Shown in pieces: positions 1-8,575 of a stretch of DNA of 64,000 bases. Under the pieces are notes generated by a model. The model made no database searches. It was given only the letters and a program-made list of their open reading frames with translations, and was not told the DNA's origin. Numbering within the stretch: position 1 is the stretch's first letter; each line of letters starts with the position of its first letter. The position numbers were made by a program, and so were the translations under genes. Source of the stretch: Gramella sp. AN32 (GTDB lineage: Bacteria; Bacteroidota; Bacteroidia; Flavobacteriales; Flavobacteriaceae); the NCBI RefSeq assembly GCF_023718305.1, contig NZ_QEYO01000010.1, positions 93,921 through 157,920 of the forward strand, in the 5' to 3' direction.

Positions 1-2
1 AA

Positions 3-248
3 ATAGGGGTCGTAGTTAATGACCTCCATCGAAACAAAGCTGCCTATGAATTGTTTAAATTGTTCTGCGGCGTTTTTGTAAAAAACAAAATTGCCCGAAA
101 GGATGGCCTTATTTCCATCAAAAGAGGTTTTAAAAAAGAAGATCTGAATAAATACAGTGCCCAGCTAAAGAAGGTAAAGCATACTATTCATTGGAAATGG
201 GCATTTAGATATCAATGGATCATGAAAAAGAAAAAGATGAATGGTTAG
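3..248 (+). CDS. Probable SAM-dependent methyltransferase, C-terminal fragment
   Basis: The reading frame is open from the window edge to the TAG at 246-248, so the 5' part lies outside. The visible 81 residues begin IGVVVNDLHRNKAAYELFKL and end in a very basic tail (MKKKKMNG). The VVNDLHRN segment followed by a hydrophobic helix resembles the class I methyltransferases often found beside bacterial type III polyketide synthases; that match is from memory. The stop overlaps the start of the polyketide synthase gene by 8 bases, so it is the upstream member of the same operon. It may methylate the polyketide product (inference). The SAM-binding motif itself is not in the window. Confidence 0.6.
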   Translation: MGVVVNDLHRNKAAYELFKLFCGVFVKNKIARKDGLISIKRGFKKEDLNKYSAQLKKVKHTIHWKWAFRYQWIMKKKKMNG

Positions 249-1290
249 AATTACCAGAGTAGAAAAAGAATTACCCCAGTATTCAAGAAAAACTGAAGAT
301 ATTATTCCCCTGGTAGAAGAATGGCTGGGAGACCAGGAACCTCGATTTAAAAGGAAGATTGTAAAAATTTTTGAAGGCGCTGGGGTTGATAAAAGATATT
401 CCATCATGTCTCCGGAAGATGTTTTTACGGCAACTTCTTTTGAAGACAAAAATAATATTTATATCCGTGAGGTTAAAAAACTGGGAAAAACTGTTTTAAA
501 AAAGTCGCTGGAAAATGCCGGGTGGCAACCTGAATCACTGGATTTTATTATTACGGTAAGTTGTACCGGGATCATGATCCCCTCACTCGATGCCTACCTA
601 ATTAATGATCTAAAACTTAAACAAAACATTACCCGGCTGCCCGTCACAGAGATGGGCTGTGCCGCGGGAATTTCAGGAATGATCTATGCCTATAATTTTC
701 TAAAATCCAATCCCGGAAAACGCGCAGCGGTCATTGCGGTAGAAAGTCCCACGGCTACTTTTCAGCTGGATGATTTTAGTATGGCAAATATGGTGAGTGC
801 GGCTATATTTGGGGATGGTGCTGCCTGTGTTTTACTGTCTTCGGAAGAGGATGCGAAGGGGCCAAAAATTTTAGGTGAAGATATGTATCATTTCTATGAT
901 GCCTCACAATTAATGGGTTTTGATCTCACCAACCACGGACTTAAAATGATTTTGGATCCTGCGGTTCCTGAAACCATTGCTTCTCACTTTGAAAACATTA
1001 TCTTTCCCTTCCTGGAGAAGTATGATTCCAGTATCGAAAAAGTAGACTTTTTGATCTTTCATCCCGGTGGAAAAAAAATAGTTCAAACGGTTTCTGATCT
1101 TTTTGGTAAATTAGGGAAGAACATTGATGATACACGGGAAGTATTAAAACTATATGGAAATATGAGCAGTGCCACGGTTTTATATGTTCTGGAAAGATTT
1201 ATGAATCAAAATCCTGAGGCGGGAAAACAGGGCGTGATGCTCAGTTTTGGCCCGGGATTTTCCGCTCAAAGAATATTATTGGAATGGTAA
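241..1290 (+). CDS. Type III polyketide synthase (chalcone/stilbene synthase family)
   Basis: This 349-residue protein has the length and layout of the chalcone synthase superfamily. The catalytic triad is visible: Cys140 in TEMGCAAGIS, His274 in IFHPGGKK and Asn307 in YGNMSSAT. These enzymes are homodimers that condense malonyl-CoA units on an acyl starter. Family members in Flavobacteriaceae include a phloroglucinol synthase from Zobellia, but the product here cannot be read from the sequence. The ATG at 241 overlaps the preceding methyltransferase stop, and the gene end overlaps the next gene by 7 bases (ATGGTAA), so translation is probably coupled. The unusual point is the set of ACP-dependent fatty-acid-type enzymes that follow in the same operon and could supply the starter unit. 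Confidence 0.93.
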   Translation: MVRITRVEKELPQYSRKTEDIIPLVEEWLGDQEPRFKRKIVKIFEGAGVDKRYSIMSPEDVFTATSFEDKNNIYIREVKKLGKTVLKKSLENAGWQPESLDFIITVSCTGIMIPSLDAYLINDLKLKQNITRLPVTEMGCAAGISGMIYAYNFLKSNPGKRAAVIAVESPTATFQLDDFSMANMVSAAIFGDGAACVLLSSEEDAKGPKILGEDMYHFYDASQLMGFDLTNHGLKMILDPAVPETIASHFENIIFPFLEKYDSSIEKVDFLIFHPGGKKIVQTVSDLFGKLGKNIDDTREVLKLYGNMSSATVLYVLERFMNQNPEAGKQGVMLSFGPGFSAQRILLEW

Positions 1291-2078
1291 AAGAATTTTC
1301 AGATCAAAATTATTGGGGATTAATCCTGGGCGGCAGCAGCGGCCTTGGCTATGCCAGCGCAAAAAAACTGGCCAAACACGGGATGAATATCATCATCATT
1401 CATCGTGACCGCAGGGGCGAAATTCCGGAAATAGAAGAAGATTTTAATGAAATAAGAAAATCTGGGGTTGAATTTAAAAGTTTTAACTCAGATGCTATTC
1501 AGAAAGAAAATCGTGAAAGTCTAGTTGCAGAAATTCAAAGCCTGCTGGGTGAAAATGGTAAAATTCGCACCCTGCTTCACAGTATCGCCAAAGGCAATTT
1601 AAAACCCATGACCGGCCCGGATAACATACTGGAAAATGTGGATTTTAGGTTAACCGTAGATGCTATGGCTTTGAGCTTATACGACTGGACGCAGGAAATA
1701 TTCAAACGAAAATTGTTCGCAAAGGATGCCAGGATCATTTCTTTTACTTCTGAAGGGAATATAAAAGCATGGAAAAATTATGCCGCTGTATCTGCTGCTA
1801 AAGTAACTTTAGAAGCCTTAACCAGAAGTATGGCACTGGAATTTGCGCCTTATGGGATTAGGGCGAATTGTATCCAGGCAGGAATAACGGTCACACGTTC
1901 TTTCCAAATGATCCCGGGAAATGAAACTTTACGGGTACATGCATTAAAGCATAATCCCTTCAAAAGGTTAACGGTGCCAGATGATGTTGCGAATGCGGTT
2001 TATCTTTTAAGTAAAGATGAAGCCAGTTGGATCACGGGCACGATCATTCCGGTGAATGGCGGTGAACACCTCATGTAA
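1284..2078 (+). CDS. FabI/FabL-like enoyl-ACP reductase (SDR)
   Basis: This 264-residue short-chain dehydrogenase has a Rossmann nucleotide motif LGGSSGLGYA (about residues 15-24) and the HSIAKG segment near 99-104 that is typical of enoyl reductases. The catalytic tyrosine and lysine are Tyr166 and Lys173 (NYAAVSAAK), a Y-x6-K spacing. That spacing is characteristic of FabI/FabL; ordinary ketoreductases have Y-x3-K. It probably reduces an enoyl-ACP made by the neighbouring dehydratase and ketosynthase. A ketoreductase role cannot be fully excluded, and it would be the only candidate in the visible operon. Overlaps with both flanking genes are short or nearly so (3-base gap to the next). Confidence 0.8.
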   Translation: MVKEFSDQNYWGLILGGSSGLGYASAKKLAKHGMNIIIIHRDRRGEIPEIEEDFNEIRKSGVEFKSFNSDAIQKENRESLVAEIQSLLGENGKIRTLLHSIAKGNLKPMTGPDNILENVDFRLTVDAMALSLYDWTQEIFKRKLFAKDARIISFTSEGNIKAWKNYAAVSAAKVTLEALTRSMALEFAPYGIRANCIQAGITVTRSFQMIPGNETLRVHALKHNPFKRLTVPDDVANAVYLLSKDEASWITGTIIPVNGGEHLM

Positions 2079-2081
2079 GTT

Positions 2082-2531
2082 ATGTGTCAAAAATTAAAAC
2101 CTACAGATGTTATATCAAAACTTCCATATGCTAAACCTTTTCTGTTTGTTGATGAACTGACTTTTCTTTCTGAAAATAAAGCCGAGGGCAATTTTCATTT
2201 TTTACCGGAACTTGATTTTTATAAAGGTCATTTTAAAGATAACCCGGTGACCCCCGGAGTGATTTTAACCGAATGCATGGCACAAATAGGCCTGGTCTCT
2301 TTGGGGATTTATTTGCTTTCCGATTCTGAAAATATCAAAAATCTGAAAATTGGATTAACTTCTACTGAAATTGAATTTCTAAAACCGGTGTATCCTGATG
2401 AAAAGGTGCAGGTTCTTTCTGAAAAGATCTATTTCCGGTTCAATAAATTGAAATGTAAGGTTCAAATGCTGGATTCAGAAAATGATGTTGTGTGCAGGGG
2501 CAGCATTGCCGGAATGATTTTAAACAACTAA
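2082..2531 (+). CDS. 3-hydroxyacyl-ACP dehydratase, FabZ-like hotdog protein
   Basis: The 149 residues form one hotdog domain with the FabZ signature: His50 in YKGHFKDNPVTPGV and Glu64 in LTECMAQIG. FabZ-type enzymes dehydrate 3-hydroxyacyl-ACP. Its stop and the start of the ketosynthase share a base (TAATG at 2529-2533), so the two are likely translationally coupled. In this operon it would process chains on the dedicated ACP. It is separate from the housekeeping FabZ, which usually sits beside lpxA; this is inferred from context. Confidence 0.85.
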   Translation: MCQKLKPTDVISKLPYAKPFLFVDELTFLSENKAEGNFHFLPELDFYKGHFKDNPVTPGVILTECMAQIGLVSLGIYLLSDSENIKNLKIGLTSTEIEFLKPVYPDEKVQVLSEKIYFRFNKLKCKVQMLDSENDVVCRGSIAGMILNN

Positions 2532-3823
2532 TGGAAAATTCACAAAGGGTTGTGGTTACAGGAATGGGCGTGGTCGCTCCCAATGGCGTTGGGCTTACTG
2601 AATTTGAAGCTTCCATTAAGTCGGGCAAAAGTGGGATTCGATTTTTTAAGGAATTAGAAGACCTTAATTTTAGCTGCCAGATAGGAGGGAAGCCCAATAT
2701 CCCGGAAGCTTTATTAAAGGAATATTTTTCCCCGCTCCAATTGCGCGGACTCAATTCCAGCGGAATTATTTACGGGGTCATGGCAGGAATGGATGCCTGG
2801 AAAGATGCAGGCTTAACAATTGATCCCGATTCAAAATCTCCTGATTGGGATAATGGTATTATTTTCGGGACGGGAATTTTAGGAGTAGATAAATTCAGGG
2901 AAGCCATTCATTTGATCGATGCCGGGAAAACCCGAAGGCTGGGGAGTACCAGTGTACTCCAGACCATGGCCAGCGGCATAAGCGCTTATCTCGGGGGGAT
3001 ATTAGGCTGTGGCAACCAGGTAACTACCAATTCTTCTGCTTGTACTACCGGAACAGAGGCCATATTAATGGGTTATGAAAGGATAAAATCTGGGAAAGCA
3101 ACACGAATGTTGGTTGGAAGTTGCAGTGATCATGGACCTTATGTTTGGGGTGGTTTTGATGCGATGCGAATCCTGCCGGGTACCTATAACCAAAATCCGG
3201 AAGAAGCTTCCAGGCCTATGAGTGAGTCGGCTGCAGGCTTTGTGCCGGGAAGCGGAGCGGGTGCACTTTTACTGGAAGATTACGATGCTGCCATAAAAAG
3301 AGGTGCCACAATCTATGCAGAAATTTTGGGCGGAGAGGTAAATAGCGGCGGGCAAAGGGCAGAAGGCAGTATGACCGCGGCAAATAATGAAGCTGTAATA
3401 AGGTGTATTCAAAACGCGCTGAAAAATTCAGGAATAAAAGCAGAAGATATAGATGCTGTTAATGGCCATCTTACCGCAACCACCCGGGATGCGGTAGAGA
3501 TTGAAAACTGGAAAAAAGCTTTGAGTAGGAATCATGATAATTTCCCTTATATCAACTCTTTAAAAGGTATGACGGGACATTGTTTAAGTGCTGCCGGTTC
3601 TATTGAAAGTGTGGCCGCAATTCTTCAGCTTCAGGGAAATTACATTTTCGGCAATGTAAACTGCAACAATATTCATCCTGAAATTCTTGAAAAAATTGAT
3701 CATTCCAGCATTCCGCAGAAAACAATCCAAAAAAAGATTAAACATCTTATAAAAGCCAGTTTTGGTTTCGGAGATGTGAACGCAGTTGTTATCTTTAAAA
3801 ATATAAATGATCAAAATGACTGA
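2531..3823 (+). CDS. Beta-ketoacyl-ACP synthase, KAS II/FabF-like
   Basis: The protein is 430 residues from the ATG at 2531, chosen because it overlaps the upstream stop; an in-frame ATG 39 bases earlier would lie inside the dehydratase gene. It starts with the family hallmark RVVVTGMGVVAPNG. The Cys-His-His triad is Cys171 (NSSACTTGTEA), His313 (VNGHLTAT) and His350 (MTGHCLSAAGS), so condensing activity should be intact. It elongates acyl chains with malonyl-ACP. Having both a type II (FabF-like) and a type III synthase in one operon suggests that one makes the starter or side chain for the other (inference). Confidence 0.9.
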   Translation: MENSQRVVVTGMGVVAPNGVGLTEFEASIKSGKSGIRFFKELEDLNFSCQIGGKPNIPEALLKEYFSPLQLRGLNSSGIIYGVMAGMDAWKDAGLTIDPDSKSPDWDNGIIFGTGILGVDKFREAIHLIDAGKTRRLGSTSVLQTMASGISAYLGGILGCGNQVTTNSSACTTGTEAILMGYERIKSGKATRMLVGSCSDHGPYVWGGFDAMRILPGTYNQNPEEASRPMSESAAGFVPGSGAGALLLEDYDAAIKRGATIYAEILGGEVNSGGQRAEGSMTAANNEAVIRCIQNALKNSGIKAEDIDAVNGHLTATTRDAVEIENWKKALSRNHDNFPYINSLKGMTGHCLSAAGSIESVAAILQLQGNYIFGNVNCNNIHPEILEKIDHSSIPQKTIQKKIKHLIKASFGFGDVNAVVIFKNINDQND

Positions 3824-4070
3824 CCAGGATATTATCTCCAGACTTAAACATATCGTAAAACCTTATGTGCAGCGTGAAATAGGTATGCAGGATTTCAATA
3901 AACAAACAGATTTTTTAAAAGATCTTGAGATCAATTCCGCCAATTTAGTGGATGTGGTTTTAGATGTTGAAGACGAGTTCGGTATTGAAGTAGATAACGA
4001 TTCCATGCAAGGGATGCTTAGGGTGGGTGATGCGGTTAATATCATCAACAATAAAAAATCTATCCAATGA
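3807..4070 (+). CDS. Acyl carrier protein
   Basis: This 87-residue acidic protein has the four-helix ACP layout. The phosphopantetheine serine is Ser44 in LEINSANLVDVVLDVEDEFGI; the usual DSL motif is NSA here. The start may be the ATG at 3807 or the one at 3816, both inside the end of the ketosynthase gene. It carries the growing acyl chain for this operon. The gene overlaps the next by ATGA, next to its likely activating transferase. Confidence 0.88.
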   Translation: MIKMTDQDIISRLKHIVKPYVQREIGMQDFNKQTDFLKDLEINSANLVDVVLDVEDEFGIEVDNDSMQGMLRVGDAVNIINNKKSIQ

Positions 4071-4606
4071 TAGGAAACGACCTGGTTTCTTTAGAAAGGC
4101 TGGATCAAAAAAAAGCCGGGAATCCCCGGTTTCTACAAAAGATATTCACCCCCAGGGAACAGGAAATCATTCAGATTTCTGAAAATCCCGATTTACAATT
4201 ATGGCAATTTTGGTCTGCCAAAGAATCGGCCTATAAAGCCCATCAACGAAAGTTTCAGCTGGCTCGAAAATTTAATCCTCTAGATTTTGCAGTTGACCCA
4301 AATAATTTTACGGTGAAAATAGGGGATTCAGTATATCCGGTCATTGTTCAGAAAATTAAAAGTTTTATCTATTCTAAAACTGTATTTACATCTATCCAAA
4401 AATTTCAAACATTTTTTTCTGAAGGAAATAAAATTCCTTCCGAAGATATCATTGAATTGATTGGTTTAACTGCTGATTTTCAAATTGTAAAAAATCATTT
4501 AGGAATCCCTTCCTTACATCAAAAATCAAGTTCCCGGGAATATCCTATTTCAATAAGCCATGAAGGGAAGTTTAGCTCGTTTTTAATTCCGTTAATTAAC
4601 TATTAA
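4067..4606 (+). CDS. 4'-phosphopantetheinyl transferase
   Basis: The 179 residues show the two metal- and CoA-binding motifs of the superfamily: IGNDLVSLE at the N-terminus and WQFWSAKESAYKA near residues 46-58. These enzymes move phosphopantetheine from CoA to the serine of carrier proteins. Its position right after the ACP, with a 4-base overlap, implies that it activates that ACP. It is the last clear member of the operon: a gap of 83 bases and a probable new promoter follow. Confidence 0.87.
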   Translation: MIGNDLVSLERLDQKKAGNPRFLQKIFTPREQEIIQISENPDLQLWQFWSAKESAYKAHQRKFQLARKFNPLDFAVDPNNFTVKIGDSVYPVIVQKIKSFIYSKTVFTSIQKFQTFFSEGNKIPSEDIIELIGLTADFQIVKNHLGIPSLHQKSSSREYPISISHEGKFSSFLIPLINY

Positions 4607-4635
4607 AAGCCGTTAAACATTTTAAAAGGGGGATG

Positions 4636-4663
4636 TTGTCCCGAAACCCATTTTGTATCTTCA
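4636..4663 (+). promoter_or_regulatory. Possible Bacteroidetes-type promoter
   Basis: TTG at 4636-4638 and TATCTTCA at 4656-4663 are 17 bases apart. This matches the -33 TTG and approximates the -7 TAnnTTTG consensus of Bacteroidetes sigma factor, with the last two positions off. It lies 27 bases upstream of the next start codon. Confidence 0.4.
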
Positions 4664-4689
4664 AAGAACAAAACAAAAATTAGAAATTT

Positions 4690-5406
4690 ATGAAGACAGT
4701 AGATAAAATGGAGATCCTGCACAGCCAAAGTGCTGAATTTATTCAAAAGAGCGAATCAGGTAAATTTTTAAAATTGATCCCGGATACTTTTATAATAAAG
4801 GGGGATGAAGTAGATGGGGTTCAAAATCAGGCCTACGCCTTAAGACATCTTAACCGTAGGGATATGATTCTAATTGATGTTGTGGAAAAATCCACCAAAA
4901 ATGCCGTAAAAAAACTGATAGAGGAGGGCTACAATATAAAAGGTATTTTAATTACCTGCGATACCATTTTGAAAACTGCCTATGCCGATCTTAAAACAAT
5001 TTCTGAAGATGCCGGAGGTGCGCCTATTTATGCACACCCACGAAATAACTTTAAAGATACGTTTAGAACTAAAGATATAACCGCAAAAGATCAAATCCTT
5101 ACGAGTTTTGGAATTAATATTTTTGACCTCCCCGGGAGCGATGGAGCTTCGGTAGTTGTGTATAGCGATTTTAATGATGGGATGTTATTTCCAGGGGAAG
5201 ATGCCGTCGGATCTAATTATGATACGGAAACTTCTACTTTTTCCAGACCGGAAAAAAAGAACTCCAACAACGACTATGGACTGGCAGAAAGCTGGGCTGC
5301 ATTTGATACTGAATTTACCTATTTGTTTCCCCGAAAAGGAAAACCAGGTTTTAATCTGGAAGAAGGGAACCAGATCGATATTATAAATACACTGGGAAAA
5401 AGTTAA
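4690..5406 (+). CDS. Metallo-beta-lactamase-fold protein lacking the metal site (probable pseudoenzyme)
   Basis: This 238-residue protein keeps the scaffold of an MBL hydrolase: LIDVVEKSTKNAVKKLIEEGY, then GILITCDTILK, APIYAHPRN, and SVVVYSDFNDGMLFPGEDAVGS. The HxHxDH metal motif is replaced by C90-D-T92-I-L94-K95. The second histidine position (usually HTPGHT) reads LPGSDGAS, and the usual GD before the bridging region reads GE (Glu170). Hydrolase activity with two zinc ions is therefore unlikely. It is monocistronic, between the polyketide operon and a convergent membrane protein. The function is unknown; it may bind a ligand or partner. The family assignment rests on the pattern of conserved segments, not on a database search. 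Confidence 0.6.
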   Translation: MKTVDKMEILHSQSAEFIQKSESGKFLKLIPDTFIIKGDEVDGVQNQAYALRHLNRRDMILIDVVEKSTKNAVKKLIEEGYNIKGILITCDTILKTAYADLKTISEDAGGAPIYAHPRNNFKDTFRTKDITAKDQILTSFGINIFDLPGSDGASVVVYSDFNDGMLFPGEDAVGSNYDTETSTFSRPEKKNSNNDYGLAESWAAFDTEFTYLFPRKGKPGFNLEEGNQIDIINTLGKS

Positions 5407-5430
5407 TTTTCCACAAGTAATTAATTTTCG

Positions 5431-5518
5431 AAAGGACTGTTTTAAAGATTTTGACTGGCCACGATTGTTTTGAATTCAGCAAATCCGCCAGGGAACCAAC
5501 TTCTTGCGAACAGTCTTT
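5431..5518 (+). terminator. Long imperfect inverted repeat, possible terminator
   Basis: AAAGGACTGTT at 5431-5441 pairs with AACAGTCTTT at 5509-5518, with one bulged G, and is followed by TTTTTATTT. The loop is about 67 bases, unusually long for a rho-independent terminator. It sits between convergent genes. Confidence 0.3.
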
Positions 5519-6094
5519 TTATTTGTCCTCCTCTTCGAGATCTTCCTTGGCCTCTTCCTTAGCTTCTTTGGTTTCCTCAACATCTTCCGTCGAAAGCAGC
5601 GGATGTTCATCTACTTCCAGGCCAACGATTAGAATTACGTTTACTACCGTACCATAAAGCATCATGACCACCGCAATAAAACCTCCGCCTAAAATGGAAG
5701 CCATGCCCAGGCTCAAATAATAAATCGCCTCATACCAGCCCGTACTAACTTCTTCAGACTCGCTTATAGGGAGGTTAAGCATTAAAAAAGTGATGACCGT
5801 CACTACCAGCAATATGATATTCGATTTTGCGATCATCAGTAAATTTTTATAATGCTGGTTGGTGAGTTTATTATTGGATGACCTACTAATCCCCAGAAGC
5901 GTAAGCATAAGCGCCAGAATTGTCGTACATCCTAAAATAACCGTATTGCAAAGCATGTTTATTCCAGACAGGGAATTTTGAAGTAATTCCAGGGCTTTAT
6001 ATCCGGAAACCTGACCCAGAATAAAAGTTCCTGTTCCCATTACTACAGTTGAAACTATACCCCCAACTGTTGCGCGTTTTACAATTGCATTCAT
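5519..6094 (-). CDS. Four-helix membrane protein of unknown function
   Basis: The 191-residue protein has about four hydrophobic segments (near residues 12-30, 50-68, 88-106 and 124-160) and a strongly acidic tail (EETKEAKEEAKEDLEEEDK). No catalytic motif is evident and I do not recognise the family beyond a Bacteroidetes-type hypothetical membrane protein. It is transcribed toward the MBL-like gene and away from aconitase. The acidic cytoplasmic tail could bind cations or a partner; this is only a suggestion. Confidence 0.6.
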   Translation of the reverse strand: MNAIVKRATVGGIVSTVVMGTGTFILGQVSGYKALELLQNSLSGINMLCNTVILGCTTILALMLTLLGISRSSNNKLTNQHYKNLLMIAKSNIILLVVTVITFLMLNLPISESEEVSTGWYEAIYYLSLGMASILGGGFIAVVMMLYGTVVNVILIVGLEVDEHPLLSTEDVEETKEAKEEAKEDLEEEDK

Positions 6095-6217
6095 AAATTT
6101 CGGTAAATATTACTAGATGAACAAAGGCTTTAAAGGCTCTGTTAATTTTAAGGTTGTGTTAATCGTACTAAAATTTCGGGCAAAAGATAGTAATTTAATA
6201 ATTCAAATTTCACAAGA

Positions 6218-8203
6218 ATGACTAAACTCAACGTTACACAAAAATTAATAAAAGAACACCTCTTAGAAGGCGAAATGCTGGCCGGAAAGGAAATAGGTAT
6301 AAAAATAGACCAGGCCTTACTTCAGGATGCTACCGGCACCCTGGTACAATTGGAGCTTGAAGCAATGGGTTTAAAAAAAGCTCAAACCGAAGTCGCCGTG
6401 CAATACGTAGATCATAACCTTCTACAAACCGATTTTAAAAATGCAGATGATCATTTATTTCTCCTCTCTGCAGCTCAAAGATTTGGCCTCTGGTATAGCA
6501 GGCCAGGAAACGGCGTAAGCCATCCCGTGCATATGCAACGTTTTGGGAAACCGGGCAAAACCATGATAGGATCTGATAGTCATACCCCGGCGGCAGGTTC
6601 GCTGGGAATGCTGGCGATTGGAACCGGCGGTCTGGATGTGGCCGCAGCAATTGCGGGACAACCTTATTTTGTAAAAATGCCTGCGGTCATGGGGGTAAAA
6701 CTAACCGGAAAATTACCAGACTGGGTAAGTGCCAAAGATGTGATCCTTGAAATGTTGAGGAGATATGATGTAAAAGGAGGCGTGGGGAAAGTTATAGAAT
6801 ATTATGGTGACGGGCTGCAACAGATGAGTGCCATGGATCGTCATGTGATCGCAAATATGGGCGCTGAACTGGGCGCAACTACTACTGTTTTCCCTAGCGA
6901 TGAGGAAACTAAAAGATTTTTAAAATCTCAGGAGAGGGAAGGGGATTGGAGTGAATTAAAAGCCGATGAAGGCTGCTCCTATGATTTTGAGGATGAAATA
7001 ATCCTTGATGATTTGATCCCGCTTATTGCGCTGCCTACCAGTCCCGGAAATGTAGTTCCGGTTCGCGAAGTAGAAGGGAAGCCGATAAGTCAGGTGGTCA
7101 TTGGATCTTCTGCCAATCCCGGGCTGCGGGATTTTTGGATGGCCGGCGCGATTGTAAAAGATAAATCTGTGAACAATGATGTTTCCCTGGATATTAACCC
7201 TACTTCCAGGCAATTGATCCAGAATATGATCGATAATAAGGCTTTTGCCAATTTAATAAAGGCAGGGGCAAGGTTTCACCAATCAGGTTGTATGGGCTGT
7301 ATCGGAATGGGGCAGGCACCTGCCAGTAATACCATCAGTTTAAGGACAATGCCCAGAAATTTTCCGGATAGGTCCGGGACCGAAGATGATCAGGTTTATT
7401 TATGTAGCCCGGAGACGGCAGCTGCTTCAGCCCTTACCGGAAAAATTACCGATCCGCGTGATTTGGAAAAACTCTACGGAATGAGTTACCCACAATTTGA
7501 AAAACCTGAGATTGAGATCATTAATACTGATATGCTGGTGGCGCCGCTGGAAGATGGAACGGGCGTGGAATTGAAAAAAGGACCCAATATTCAGTCTTTA
7601 CCACATATTGATCCCATCCTTAATGATTATGAAATCCCGGTATTATTGAAAATGGGGGATAATGTTTCTACTGATGAAATTTTAAAAGCGGGCGCTGAAG
7701 TATTGCCTTTCCGAAGTAATTTGCCGGAGATTAGTAAATATTCCTTTACCGTAATCGATGATACTTTTTATGATCGGGCAATGAAGGCCAAAAATGATTT
7801 TGGGGGGCATATCGTTGTGGCCAAAGACAATTATGCTCAGGGATCGAGTAGGGAACATGCGGCATTGGCCCCTAAATATCTGGGACAGGTAGCGGTTATT
7901 GCAAATTCTTACGCACGTATCGCCTGGCAAAACCTGGCGAATTTCGGGATCCTTCCGCTGGAATTTATCGATATAAAGGATTATGAAAAAATAGAACAGG
8001 GGGATAAAGTAAAATTTAGCAATCTTACCCGGGATGTGATTAGCAGGAATGATATTAAAGTGATCGTTGAAAAGCAAAACGGGAAGAGGGAAGAATTCCT
8101 GACCAAACATACTTTGAGTGACCGGCAAATAGATATTTTAGTTAAAGGAGGGATTATCAATGACTTTAAAGAAAAACTGGATCAGAAAAATTTAAAAGCT
8201 TAA
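6218..8203 (+). CDS. Aconitate hydratase, Aquifex-type
   Basis: The 661-residue protein is shorter than the usual AcnA or mitochondrial enzymes (about 750-900) and matches the Aquifex-type aconitases. It catalyses citrate to isocitrate in the TCA cycle. Visible family segments include IGSDSHTPAAGSLGMLAIGTGGLDVA (residues 117-142), the cluster cysteines Cys358 and Cys361 (QSGCMGCIGMGQ), and the swivel-domain segment YAQGSSREHAALAP. The first cluster cysteine of classical aconitases (SCTN) is replaced: IGSSANPG, with Ser298 at that place. This may be a trait of the subfamily. A strong terminator follows. Confidence 0.9.
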   Translation: MTKLNVTQKLIKEHLLEGEMLAGKEIGIKIDQALLQDATGTLVQLELEAMGLKKAQTEVAVQYVDHNLLQTDFKNADDHLFLLSAAQRFGLWYSRPGNGVSHPVHMQRFGKPGKTMIGSDSHTPAAGSLGMLAIGTGGLDVAAAIAGQPYFVKMPAVMGVKLTGKLPDWVSAKDVILEMLRRYDVKGGVGKVIEYYGDGLQQMSAMDRHVIANMGAELGATTTVFPSDEETKRFLKSQEREGDWSELKADEGCSYDFEDEIILDDLIPLIALPTSPGNVVPVREVEGKPISQVVIGSSANPGLRDFWMAGAIVKDKSVNNDVSLDINPTSRQLIQNMIDNKAFANLIKAGARFHQSGCMGCIGMGQAPASNTISLRTMPRNFPDRSGTEDDQVYLCSPETAAASALTGKITDPRDLEKLYGMSYPQFEKPEIEIINTDMLVAPLEDGTGVELKKGPNIQSLPHIDPILNDYEIPVLLKMGDNVSTDEILKAGAEVLPFRSNLPEISKYSFTVIDDTFYDRAMKAKNDFGGHIVVAKDNYAQGSSREHAALAPKYLGQVAVIANSYARIAWQNLANFGILPLEFIDIKDYEKIEQGDKVKFSNLTRDVISRNDIKVIVEKQNGKREEFLTKHTLSDRQIDILVKGGIINDFKEKLDQKNLKA

Positions 8204-8229
8204 CCAACTTGAATTTAAAACAAAAGAAA

Positions 8230-8256
8230 ACCCTCTCGATAGAAGAGGGTTTTTTT
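8230..8256. terminator. Bidirectional rho-independent terminator
   Basis: A perfect 7-base stem ACCCTCT/AGAGGGT (8230-8236 and 8244-8250) has a 7-base loop and a run of seven T from 8250. The A-rich left flank also makes it usable for the convergent minus-strand gene. Confidence 0.88.
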
Positions 8257-8275
8257 CTTAGGGAAAACGAATTAA

Positions 8276-8575
8276 TTAATGTGTTTTCATTTTCGCTTTG
8301 CGTTTATCCAGCTGCCTGTCTAAATCCCTTGTAGTTTCTGCTATAGAAGCTTCAAATGAATTCTCATTAGATTCGGCAAAAATTTCCGGACCCGGAGCGC
8401 TTAAACGCACTTCGGAAATATAACCGTTGGGCTTTTGATTTTCATCTATTTTAAAATACACATTCGCCCTAACGATCCAATCGTATTTGTTTTCTAATTT
8501 GTCAAGTTTTTTCTGGGCAAATGCTTCTAGTGATTCATTTTTAGAAATATTCACGTATTCAAATATGGCTTCCAT
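8276..8575 (-). CDS. hpf: Ribosome hibernation-promoting factor, short form
   Basis: The 99 residues form one HPF/RaiA (sigma-54 modulation) domain with the usual alternating pattern: FEYVNISKNESLEAFAQKKLDKL, a central strand RANVYFKIDE, and a basic C-terminal helix DLDRQLDKRKAKMK. Short HPFs bind the 30S decoding region in stationary phase and stabilise inactive 100S ribosomes. It lacks the C-terminal dimerisation domain of long HPF. It is convergent with aconitase and monocistronic. Confidence 0.88.
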   Translation of the reverse strand: MEAIFEYVNISKNESLEAFAQKKLDKLENKYDWIVRANVYFKIDENQKPNGYISEVRLSAPGPEIFAESNENSFEASIAETTRDLDRQLDKRKAKMKTH

